A program made the translations under genes and the position numbers. The notes beneath the pieces were generated by a model. That model saw only the letters and a list, made by a program, of their open reading frames with translations, was not told the DNA's origin and did not search any database. From positions 1 to 31,806 of the forward strand of contig CAYMWP010000038.1 of assembly GCA_964393895.1 (NCBI GenBank): a DNA stretch of 31,806 bases, given 5' to 3'. Origin of the DNA: B4-G1 sp964393895 (GTDB taxonomy: Bacteria; Chloroflexota; Anaerolineae; B4-G1). This document shows, one piece after another, positions 8,022 to 15,087 of the stretch (positions are counted from its first letter, which is position 1; the number at the start of each line of letters is the position of its first letter).

Positions 8022-8921
8022 TCAACATGTAATATCCTGCGCTTGGAACTCGAGGATGGCCAGCGTAATCAAGCCGCCGATCCAGCACACAAAGACCAAG
8101 AACGAGAGAACCAGCCCTGGCTGAGCGGTGAACGTGATCGGACCACCCCAGCCAACTATCTGCGTAAAGGCGTGCCCGTGGACCAGCCAGGCATGAATGT
8201 TCTCCAGGCAGTATCGGGGTGTGTATTGGTAGAGAGCGATTAGCTCGGGCCGATCAAAGAGGCCGCACAATAGGTCAATCAGGGGCAGCCATACCTCCTC
8301 GCTCAGCGAGTACAAAAACCCGGCCAGCAGTGTACCGACCACCGATCGTGTGACCACAGCCGACAGCGCAGCAAAAGCAGACGCCAGGAGCATCGAGAGC
8401 AGACCGAGAAACATTTGCTCGCAGTAGTCGCGCGCAAACGCACGCAGCACCGCCCCACTCATGGGTGGGCCGTAGGGCCGGCTGGCGACCCAATGCGCCA
8501 GGCCTTGTCCCACGCCAGTGACCGCCGAGGTCACGAGTACAGACAGCATCACAAGCACTGTCAGGATCACGATCTTGGACAAGACAAGCCGCGCGCGTCG
8601 GGTGCGCGGGACGATGTTCTTCCAGGTGCCCCACTCGTACTCGCCGGCAACCATCACGGCCATGTAGGCCAGGGGCAGCAGCCGCCCTAGAACGTTATAC
8701 GGAAAGCGGTAAAGCATGCCCCACGTGCGCACCACATCGGTGGTCCACAAACCCGAGCTAAAAGCAGTGACGCCATACTCGACCTTGTCGAAAACCAAAG
8801 AAAAAAAGGTCAGCAAGAGGTAGAGCATCGCCAAGCCTACCGCATAGATCCACACTAGAAAGTACAATGGGAGGCGGTTCTTGATCGCCTTGTTCCACTC
8901 GGCGCGTAGCAGTTCAAACAT
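8022..8921 (-). CDS. ABC-2 type transporter permease
   Basis: A 299-residue membrane protein with about six hydrophobic segments. Features include an N-terminal 'LLRAEWNKAIKNRLPLYFLVWIYAVGLAM', an 'AGEYEWGTWKNIVPR' loop typical of ABC-2 permeases, and several long hydrophobic stretches (for example 'IVILTVLVMLSVLVTSAV'). It would form the membrane channel for the ATPase encoded just upstream. The ATG at 8921 is chosen because GAGGA precedes it and it overlaps the ATPase stop codon by 8 nt (ATGTTTGA), implying translational coupling; an in-frame start at 9011 lies deep within the ATPase gene. The substrate is unknown; export of a small molecule or peptide is typical. Confidence 0.85.
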   Translation of the reverse strand: MFELLRAEWNKAIKNRLPLYFLVWIYAVGLAMLYLLLTFFSLVFDKVEYGVTAFSSGLWTTDVVRTWGMLYRFPYNVLGRLLPLAYMAVMVAGEYEWGTWKNIVPRTRRARLVLSKIVILTVLVMLSVLVTSAVTGVGQGLAHWVASRPYGPPMSGAVLRAFARDYCEQMFLGLLSMLLASAFAALSAVVTRSVVGTLLAGFLYSLSEEVWLPLIDLLCGLFDRPELIALYQYTPRYCLENIHAWLVHGHAFTQIVGWGGPITFTAQPGLVLSFLVFVCWIGGLITLAILEFQAQDITC

Positions 8922-9846
8922 CGGATTCCTCTTGGGGTTGACCCCGAGTGACAGCCAGGTACTTTTCTTCCAGGGATCGCTGTTGGACGACCACCTGATA
9001 CACATCCACATCGTGCGATATCAACTGCCTGACCAGACGCGGACTGTCCCGAGTGGAAGCGCGAACGACGAGCCACGTGCCATGCACGGCGGCAGGCCAA
9101 TCCTCCTTCAGGACAGCCAGCGCCTTGTCTTGGGGAGAGGCCAATACGCGCAGTTGTGCGCCATCGGTCAGGAACTCGGTCACTGCGCCCTCGGCCATCA
9201 GGCGGCCTCGATGGATGATCGCCACCCGGTCGCATATTTGCTCGACCTCGCCAAGCAGGTGGCTGGACAGAAAGACGGTCTTGCCATGGATATGCGCCAG
9301 ATCCCGGACAAAGTTGCGCATCCCGTGAATGCCCGCCGGGTCCAGGCCATTGGTCGGCTCGTCGAGAATGACCAGGTCGGGGTCACCTAGCAGAGCGGCG
9401 GCGATACCCAGGCGCTGTCTCATACCTGTAGAATAGTCTCTGACCCGGCGACTGGCGTGTTGGCTCAAGCCCACCTGTTCCAGCAGCTCGACGATACGCC
9501 GGGGAGTATGGTTGTTTGCCGTGCGCGCCAGCACCTCGAGATTGTCGCGCCCGCTCATAAAGGGATAAAAAGCGGCGTGTTCTACCAGGGCTCCCACGCG
9601 GCGCAGCGCCTGTGGATGCTCGTGCACGTTATGCCCCAGGATGTAGGCTTTCCCCTCGGTGGGGCGCACAAGATCCAGCAGCATACGAATGGTCGTCGTC
9701 TTGCCTGCCCCGTTAGGCCCCAGAAAACCATAGACCAGGCCCGATGGGACGCGGAGGCACAGATCGTCAACGGCGCGAACGCGCTGCTCACCGCGACCAA
9801 TGGTCTTGCCCAGGTGCTCGGTATGAATGGCGATGGGTGTGCTCAC
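8914..9846 (-). CDS. ABC transporter ATP-binding protein
   Basis: A 310-residue nucleotide-binding subunit of the drug/bacteriocin (ABC-2, BcrA/CcmA-like) class. Visible motifs are Walker A GPNGAGKT (43-50), the signature 'YSTGMRQRLGIA', Walker B 'LVILDEPTNGLDP' and the H-loop 'LSSHLLGEVEQ'. A C-terminal domain of about 90 residues follows. The GTG at 9846 is preferred as start: AGAGGAG lies just upstream and the GTG shares four bases (GTGA) with the stop of the preceding gene. A TTG at 9864 would give six more residues. It is the middle gene of a three-gene operon, powering the ABC-2 permease. Confidence 0.9.
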   Translation of the reverse strand: MSTPIAIHTEHLGKTIGRGEQRVRAVDDLCLRVPSGLVYGFLGPNGAGKTTTIRMLLDLVRPTEGKAYILGHNVHEHPQALRRVGALVEHAAFYPFMSGRDNLEVLARTANNHTPRRIVELLEQVGLSQHASRRVRDYSTGMRQRLGIAAALLGDPDLVILDEPTNGLDPAGIHGMRNFVRDLAHIHGKTVFLSSHLLGEVEQICDRVAIIHRGRLMAEGAVTEFLTDGAQLRVLASPQDKALAVLKEDWPAAVHGTWLVVRASTRDSPRLVRQLISHDVDVYQVVVQQRSLEEKYLAVTRGQPQEESDV

Positions 9847-11120
9847 TTGGACTCCTCTTGACAAACATCGGGGGTCTCGCCAAGAGTTCCGAGGTCTATC
9901 TGCTCAAAAATGATGGCTGCCAGGTCATCACTGATCACGTCGATCGGCGCGTCGTCACGATTACAGAGCACAATTACCACCAGATCATCGTCGGGGTACC
10001 GGACCAGTGTGGTCACAAAGCCATCGATGCCGCCTCCATGCCAGATACGCCTGTGCCCCAGATGCTCATCGATGATCCAGCCATAGCCATAGTACACTGG
10101 CGCGTGGCCGTGGTAGGCCAGTGACTCGACATATCCTTCAACGAGGACCGCCGGCGCAAAAAGCGCGCTGCGGGAGGGTGCGCTCAATATCTCATCGCTG
10201 TACAGCGCGCGATCCCAGCGGTACAGGTCCTCCACCGTGGAGTACAGCGCGCCGGCCCCTCCGGCAAACGACATATCGACAAACGGGGCATTGACCACTC
10301 GCTCACCGTCGGTCGTATACCCGGCCGCGCGGTGGAGCAGGATATCCTCGTGGCGCTCGTAGCCCGAATCGGCCATACCCAGGGGCGCAAAAAAGTGCTC
10401 CTGCAAGTAGGCTGCATAGGTTTGTCCCGAAACCTGCTCGATGATTTTGGTCAGGATCAGGTACCCCGAGTTGCTGTAGGAGAAACGCTCGCCCGGAGGA
10501 AAATCCAGCGGGCGGTCACTGAACAGGTCGAGTGTTTGGTCAAGCGTGACCGGCGTGCGCTTGTCAAAGGTGGTCGTAAACTCGGGGATGCCCGCAGTCT
10601 GAACGAGCAGTTGATGCACACTAAACTCGGATCCACGTGGATAACTGGGCAGGTAAATAGAGACGGGATCGCTCACGCGCAGCAGGCCTTGCTGCTGCAG
10701 ATGCACGATGGCAGCACCGGTAAACTGTTTGGACACCGAGGCGAGACGGAATTTTGTTTGAGGTGTATGGGGGACCTGGTGCTCATGGTTCGCCAGGCCG
10801 TAGCCCTTGCTGAGGAGAATATGCCCCCGGTGAGCCACCAGGACCGAACCGGCGAAACGATCGCGCCCCGCATAGCGCCCCACATAGCTGTCCAGAGCCA
10901 GTGCCAACGTCGGATGCGCGTCCGAGAGGATCGGCCCAGTGGGCTGGGAGGTTAATGCTGGCGCCGGCCAGGCCTGCGGCAGCCCTCCCAATGTGAGGCC
11001 GCAACTAAAGAGGAGTACGGCTGCTGCGATGACAAGTGTGACGCGCAGTGCTTTCCTGCGCAGACTTGGCGTAAGACGCCAATCCATCGCGCCGTCCGGT
11101 TTACCCGCATTCTGAACCAT
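9843..11120 (-). CDS. Serine beta-lactamase-fold hydrolase (class C/DD-peptidase-like), membrane-anchored
   Basis: A 425-residue exported protein of the Beta-lactamase (PF00144) family, with the catalytic triad motifs S128-V-S-K131, Y215-S-N217 and a C-terminal HGGGIDG. The N-terminus has a basic region and a hydrophobic stretch ending L-F-S-C40, which is either a lipobox (Phe at -2 is unusual) or a signal anchor. Family members include D-Ala-D-Ala peptidases, esterases and beta-lactamases, so resistance should not be assumed. The ATG at 11120 follows GGAG with a 7-nt gap; a TTG two codons upstream is also open. Its stop overlaps the ABC ATPase start by 4 nt. Operon linkage to an ABC-2 exporter suggests a cell-envelope or self-protection role (inference). 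Confidence 0.85.
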   Translation of the reverse strand: MVQNAGKPDGAMDWRLTPSLRRKALRVTLVIAAAVLLFSCGLTLGGLPQAWPAPALTSQPTGPILSDAHPTLALALDSYVGRYAGRDRFAGSVLVAHRGHILLSKGYGLANHEHQVPHTPQTKFRLASVSKQFTGAAIVHLQQQGLLRVSDPVSIYLPSYPRGSEFSVHQLLVQTAGIPEFTTTFDKRTPVTLDQTLDLFSDRPLDFPPGERFSYSNSGYLILTKIIEQVSGQTYAAYLQEHFFAPLGMADSGYERHEDILLHRAAGYTTDGERVVNAPFVDMSFAGGAGALYSTVEDLYRWDRALYSDEILSAPSRSALFAPAVLVEGYVESLAYHGHAPVYYGYGWIIDEHLGHRRIWHGGGIDGFVTTLVRYPDDDLVVIVLCNRDDAPIDVISDDLAAIIFEQIDLGTLGETPDVCQEESK

Positions 11121-11149
11121 GTGCAAACTCCATTAGACTCGAGATTTAA

Positions 11150-11174
11150 TTTGGCGCTGCTGCACAGCGCCAAA
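11150..11174 (-). terminator. Strong hairpin between SUMF1-like gene and beta-lactamase operon
   Basis: A perfect 10-bp stem TTTGGCGCTG/CAGCGCCAAA with a 5-nt loop (CTGCA) lies in the 128-bp gap downstream of the SUMF1-like stop and upstream of the beta-lactamase-fold gene. On the minus strand it is followed by TTAAAT rather than a true T run, so it may act as a terminator or as a leader structure for the downstream operon. Confidence 0.45.
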
Positions 11175-11248
11175 CAGACCTCACGCGAACCCAAATCGGT
11201 GATAGGGCGCACTGTCCGGCGGGCCAAAACTGACATAATCGGAATCTA

Positions 11249-12076
11249 TCAACCTTCTCGCATACATCGAAATCCCACATCGTCATCTGAGAAAAAAGGA
11301 TCATTCATACCTCTGGCAACCACTCGTGCCCGCAACACTGGTTTGTGCCACGATCCCCCTCTTATCACTCGCATCCCTTCCCCTTCTTCCTGATTCCGCC
11401 CATCGTCCTCTGCGTATGGATACGATCTGTATTCACTCAGTGTCCATTCTGATGCGTTCCCTCCCATCTCCGCACATCCGTACGGACTCTCTCCTGCTGG
11501 ACTATGTTGCCCTACCGGCACCGTACGATTCAGACCGCTTGCCCGCGTGTTGCATCGCCATGCCTCAAATTCATTTCCCCACGGATACAACCGCCCATCT
11601 GTTCCCCGCGCCGCTTTCTCCCACTCGGCTTCCGTTGGCAGCCGGTAGCGCCTTCCTGTCTCTTCTCCCAGCCATTCACAATACGCTCTCGCCTCGTACC
11701 AGCTCACCCCGACCACCGGTAGTTGATCATCTCCACTCCATTTCTCTTCGCCCCAGAACATCGGCTTTACTCTCTTTGTTGACTCAAGCCACGCCCAACC
11801 AGCCTCGGTCCAGTATCGAGTCATCCGATATCCCCCGGCTGCGACAAACGCTCGATATTCCCTCACCGTCACCGGATACTTGGTCATATCATAGCTTGTC
11901 AGCGTGACCGTGTGCTGCGGCTGCTCCCTGTCAAAGTAGCCTTTTTCCTTCCACTTTTGCACCGAGTCGTCTATTCGAGCTAGTCGATCAATCTGCCGAT
12001 CGCTAATCCCCATCAGAAATGGTCCGACAGGGATATGCATCATTACCGGTTCTTGAAACCTGTCTGCTTGCATCAT
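11249..12076 (-). CDS. SUMF1/formylglycine-generating-enzyme-like protein
   Basis: A 275-residue protein with the FGE-sulfatase (SUMF1) fold. Family blocks seen are 'MMHIPVGPFLMG', 'YDMTKYPVTVREYRAFV', 'LPVVGVSWYEARAYCEWLGEETGRRYRLPTEAEWEKAARG', 'YPWGNEF' and 'VIRGGSWHKPVLRARVVARG...DDVGFRCMREG'. The C-terminal GGSW segment has no cysteines where true formylglycine-generating enzymes carry their copper-binding pair, so sulfatase-activating activity is not expected; a binding or structural role is likelier. The start at 12076 has AGAGGA immediately upstream, overlapping the stop of an LVIVD-repeat fragment. The gene is visibly less GC-rich than the dikinase upstream, hinting at a different history. 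No signal peptide is seen. Confidence 0.85.
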   Translation of the reverse strand: MMQADRFQEPVMMHIPVGPFLMGISDRQIDRLARIDDSVQKWKEKGYFDREQPQHTVTLTSYDMTKYPVTVREYRAFVAAGGYRMTRYWTEAGWAWLESTKRVKPMFWGEEKWSGDDQLPVVGVSWYEARAYCEWLGEETGRRYRLPTEAEWEKAARGTDGRLYPWGNEFEAWRCNTRASGLNRTVPVGQHSPAGESPYGCAEMGGNASEWTLSEYRSYPYAEDDGRNQEEGEGMRVIRGGSWHKPVLRARVVARGMNDPFFSDDDVGFRCMREG

Positions 12077-12082
12077 TTTCCT

Positions 12083-12256
12083 CTATTTTTGACTGACACT
12101 GAATTCCAGGATGATCAACCCTTTTCTGCCTTCTGCGATATAGACAAAGGGTCCATCCACATAGACGTCATGAGCGCCGTTCACGCTGCCATACTCGCCA
12201 ACCTTGTGAGGATGAGCCGGATCCCTCACATCCAGCACTTTGACCCCTGTAAAGCA
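12083..12256 (-). pseudogene. Truncated LVIVD-repeat protein (C-terminal end only)
   Basis: A frame ending at the TAG 12083-12085 encodes GVKVLDVRDPAHPHKVGEYG, then 'AHDVYVDGPFVYIAEGRKGLIILEF'. This is the hallmark of one LVIVD repeat, a beta-propeller-forming repeat of exported proteins. Only about 55 residues survive. Going upstream, similarity stops abruptly at about 12256, six bases from the stop codon of the dikinase gene, so the rest of the propeller gene was lost in a rearrangement. The remnant's stop lies 6 bp before the SUMF1-like start, which suggests the two were once an operon. Confidence 0.6.
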
Positions 12257-12261
12257 TCTTT

Positions 12262-14754
12262 CTATTCCTCCAGAATCACCTCGCCGCGGCTGCCATCGAC
12301 GGTGACCATCTGCCCACTGCGGATGCGGGTGGTCGCCGTGCCCGTACCGAGCACCGCCGGGATGCCGTACTCGCGGGCGACGATCGAGCCGTGGCTGAGC
12401 GGCCCACCCACGTCGGTGACGACGGCGGCGGCGCGGGCAAAGAGCGGCGTCCACGCCGGGGTGGTCAGCGCGGCGACGAGCACCTCGCCCGTCTCCATGC
12501 GGGCGAAATCCTCCGGCCCGGCCAGCACGCGCGCCGGGGCGGTGACCCGGCCCGGGCTGGTGGCGACCCCCTTGAGCACATTCCCTTTGCCCCTGCCCTT
12601 GCGCGCCTTGAGCTCGGCCAGGTCAACGCCAAAGAGCTTGATCTGCGGCAAGGCAAGCGGCGGCGACGCCCGTCGCGCGGCCTGCCAGGCAGCCTTGCGC
12701 TGTGGGACGATCCCGGTCAGGTCGTCCAGCCCTTCGCCGGCGTCCAGCCTGACCGCGGCTTGCTCGACCTCCTCCTGGCGCAGCCAAAAGATGTCGTCGG
12801 CCTGGGCGATCGCCTTGTTCTGAACCAGGCGGCGGCCCACCTCGCGCAACATCTGTCGCAGCAAGGGGTAGCTCAGCCCCACTTCGGCCAGCCCGTCTTC
12901 GCGCAGCGGCGCGTAGCGCTGCGCCGAGGCCAGAAAGCGGCGGAAGAGCTTGCGCCGCAGCCCCTTTAGCCTGCTCAATGCGGCCTGCGTGGCTTGCTCG
13001 CGGCGAGCGGCGGCGGCCTGTTGCCGCTCGTGCGGGTTCGCGCCTTCACCGCCGGCGAACAGCTTGAGCGTTTGCAAGGTCGGGAGCGGGTCGTCGGCGG
13101 GCACCGGCGTGCCAAAGTCGAGGTTATAGATCGCGTGGCCGTAGCGATCCAGATAAGCCTGGAAGCGATCGCGCCACGCAGCCCATTCTTCCGCATCCAC
13201 ACCTGCCGGCGGTTGATCGGCGGCCAGGTCGGCGACAAGCTGTGCAGCGGACGTGCGGCCCAGGTAGGCGGCGAGTTCGTCGCGCTCGCGCGCCCATCCG
13301 GCCAGGTCATAGAGCGACTTTTCGGCCTGGATGGGGAGGCTGTCGAAACCGAGCAGAAAGGTGGGGGCAGCGGGATCGCCGCGCCGCTTGACCAGCACGT
13401 TGTAAACCAGGGTGAACAGGCCTTCGCTGATCCAGGCCGCGGGGATCACCCCGCCCACGAGTGCCCCGTAGGCGTCGATCGCCGCCTCGGACAGTTCGCG
13501 GGCTGCGCTCAGCAGCTCGACCGTCGAGGCCTGCTGCCAGGGCTGGGCGAGCCAGTGCTGAACCGTGTCGATGTAACGCGGGCGGCCCTGTTCTGTCCAG
13601 CGCTCGACCGCGCCGGTGAACATCCGCTTTGAGATTCCCACGCTGCTGAGGAGGATCTTGAGCATCTGCCAGGCCGACCACGAGCCGTTGTAATAGGCAT
13701 ACTGGTTGACGATGATGATCAGTTCATCCGGCACCATGCCCGGATCGCCGAAAAAGTCAGCCAGCAGGCGGCCCATACTGGCGTTGATCGCCGAGCGGCC
13801 CAGGGTGGCAAAAAGTGGGGCCAGCGGGTCGGCCATCAACTCGACGATGTTGTTCCGCATCGCCATGTACGCGCCCTCGGGCAGCTTCCACTCGCTTGGC
13901 GGCGGCGGTTCAGGGAGAGGAAGCGCCGTGATGGGCCGCGCCTGGAGGATGAAAAACTCGCCCTCCGCCCAGGCCCACTCAATGTCCATCGGCATGCGGT
14001 AGTCCGCCTCGATCCGCGCGCCCCAACGGACCAGCTCCGCGGCCTGCTCGTCGGAGAGGACCGGAGCACGGCGCTGCGCTTCTGGAACGGGCCGTTCTTC
14101 CGTGCCGCTCCCCGCGCGGACCGTCATCACCTGTTTGTCCGCCGTCTCGCGGGAGAGCACGCGCCCGGTCGCTTTGGCGACGACCAGGGTGTCCGGCGTG
14201 ACCAGCCCGCCGACGACCGCTTCACCCAGCCCCCAAGCGGCGCTGATCATCGCCTGGTCCCGCCGCCCGGTGACCGGGTGAGCGGTAAAGAGCACGCCGG
14301 CGCGCTCGGCGTACACCAGCCGCTGGACGATGACGGCGATCTCGCGGCTCCCGTCCAGCCCCTGGGCCTGGCTGTAGGCCTGCACCCGTTCGTTCCGTCG
14401 CGAGTGGTAGACCGTCAGGATCGCCCGGTGGACATCCTCGTCGGTGACGACGTTCAACACCGTCTCGAACTCGCCGGCGAAGGAGGCCTGCGCTGAATCC
14501 TCGCCCATCGCCGATGAGCGGACGGCAAAGGGGACAGCGCAGTCGCCGCCGCGCAGACGGTCGAGGTAGGCCTGTGTCTGGTTCCAGGCCTCGCTCGTCA
14601 GCCCATCGTCGGCAAAAGCGGTGGGCAGGATCACGAACCCATCCGGCGTCGGGTAGCCGCTCTGATAGAGCCGGGCCAGCGCGCCGCCCTTGCCGCCAGC
14701 GCGCGCCTGCTGCTCCGCCGTCAATTCACCAAATGACTGTATCACGCGAGACAT
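12262..14754 (-). CDS. Rifampin-phosphotransferase-like PEP synthase/PPDK-family dikinase
   Basis: An 830-residue protein. An N-terminal PPDK/PEP-synthase ATP-grasp domain (about 1-290) shows 'GGKGGALARL', 'PFAVRSSAMGEDSAQASFAGEFET' and ends with 'FFILQARPITALP'. A middle domain of about 420 residues follows, then a C-terminal swivelling phosphohistidine domain with 'GGPLSHGSIVAREYGIPAVLG' and catalytic His788 five residues into that motif. The order ATP-grasp, middle domain, His domain at the very end matches rifampin phosphotransferase rather than true PEP synthase, which carries a PEP-binding barrel after the His domain. It probably transfers the ATP beta-phosphate to a small molecule; the acceptor is unknown. 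AAGGAG precedes the start, 14 bp after the upstream small gene, so they form an operon. Confidence 0.8.
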   Translation of the reverse strand: MSRVIQSFGELTAEQQARAGGKGGALARLYQSGYPTPDGFVILPTAFADDGLTSEAWNQTQAYLDRLRGGDCAVPFAVRSSAMGEDSAQASFAGEFETVLNVVTDEDVHRAILTVYHSRRNERVQAYSQAQGLDGSREIAVIVQRLVYAERAGVLFTAHPVTGRRDQAMISAAWGLGEAVVGGLVTPDTLVVAKATGRVLSRETADKQVMTVRAGSGTEERPVPEAQRRAPVLSDEQAAELVRWGARIEADYRMPMDIEWAWAEGEFFILQARPITALPLPEPPPPSEWKLPEGAYMAMRNNIVELMADPLAPLFATLGRSAINASMGRLLADFFGDPGMVPDELIIIVNQYAYYNGSWSAWQMLKILLSSVGISKRMFTGAVERWTEQGRPRYIDTVQHWLAQPWQQASTVELLSAARELSEAAIDAYGALVGGVIPAAWISEGLFTLVYNVLVKRRGDPAAPTFLLGFDSLPIQAEKSLYDLAGWARERDELAAYLGRTSAAQLVADLAADQPPAGVDAEEWAAWRDRFQAYLDRYGHAIYNLDFGTPVPADDPLPTLQTLKLFAGGEGANPHERQQAAAARREQATQAALSRLKGLRRKLFRRFLASAQRYAPLREDGLAEVGLSYPLLRQMLREVGRRLVQNKAIAQADDIFWLRQEEVEQAAVRLDAGEGLDDLTGIVPQRKAAWQAARRASPPLALPQIKLFGVDLAELKARKGRGKGNVLKGVATSPGRVTAPARVLAGPEDFARMETGEVLVAALTTPAWTPLFARAAAVVTDVGGPLSHGSIVAREYGIPAVLGTGTATTRIRSGQMVTVDGSRGEVILEE

Positions 14755-14768
14755 TCGACTTTCTCCTT

Positions 14769-15002
14769 TTATGCATGCTCCTGCTCCTGCCGCTTGACCG
14801 AGATCACTGTCAGGTTCAGGTCCAAAATCTTGGTCAAAAGGCCGCGCAGGGCCGCCTGGTCAGCGACGGGACCGGTGAGCACGGTTACGGGCGACGTGTC
14901 CTCCGTGCCGCTGTGGACCAGGGCCATCCCGTCGAACCAGCTCGCCCAGCGCGCGCCGATCCACCCTTCGATCTGGATTTCATACGTGACTGGATCGTTC
15001 AT
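14769..15002 (-). CDS. Small conserved protein upstream of the dikinase
   Basis: A 77-residue protein starting MNDPVTYEIQIEGWIGARWASWFDGMAL, with a core 'TVLTGPVADQAALRGLLTKILDLNLTVISVKR'. From memory, short proteins of this type are common in Chloroflexota and unnamed; no reaction is known to me. No signal or membrane segment is present. The ATG at 15002 is preferred to one 14 codons upstream because the conserved sequence begins there. There is no clear ribosome site, and a TATACT box ends only 9 nt before the ATG, so the mRNA may have little or no leader. It precedes the dikinase by 14 bp and is likely co-expressed. Confidence 0.65.
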   Translation of the reverse strand: MNDPVTYEIQIEGWIGARWASWFDGMALVHSGTEDTSPVTVLTGPVADQAALRGLLTKILDLNLTVISVKRQEQEHA

Positions 15003-15011
15003 CTCGGCTGT

Positions 15012-15017
15012 AGTATA
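15012..15017 (-). promoter_or_regulatory. -10-like box close to the start of the small gene
   Basis: TATACT on the minus strand lies 9 nt from the ATG at 15002, just downstream of the terminator hairpin at 15020-15047. No good -35 is seen. If functional it would give a leaderless or near-leaderless message for the small protein/dikinase operon. Confidence 0.4.
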
Positions 15018-15019
15018 GC

Positions 15020-15047
15020 ACAAAAGAGGGATGACGCGCATCATCCC
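15020..15047 (-). terminator. Rho-independent terminator after the MalT-like regulator
   Basis: On the minus strand a 7-bp stem GGGATGA/TCATCCC with a 6-nt loop (15028-15047) is followed by TCTTTTG. It lies 41 bp beyond the regulator's stop codon and upstream of the next gene's promoter. A string of GGGGTATG-like repeats (about 15051-15091) precedes it. Confidence 0.55.
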
Positions 15048-15087
15048 GGCGGTATGATTGGGGTATGAAATCGGGGTATGGGATGGG

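Noticed and set aside
9843..11120. Antibiotic-resistance beta-lactamase
   Set aside because: SxxK, YSN and HGG motifs are shared by esterases and DD-peptidases of the same family; sequence alone does not support a resistance claim.
11249..12076. Active formylglycine-generating enzyme
   Set aside because: The C-terminal GGSW segment lacks the catalytic cysteine pair, and no sulfatase gene is seen.
12262..14754. Canonical PEP synthase (ppsA)
   Set aside because: The phosphohistidine domain is at the very C-terminus with no PEP-binding barrel after it, which fits the rifampin-phosphotransferase-like branch instead.
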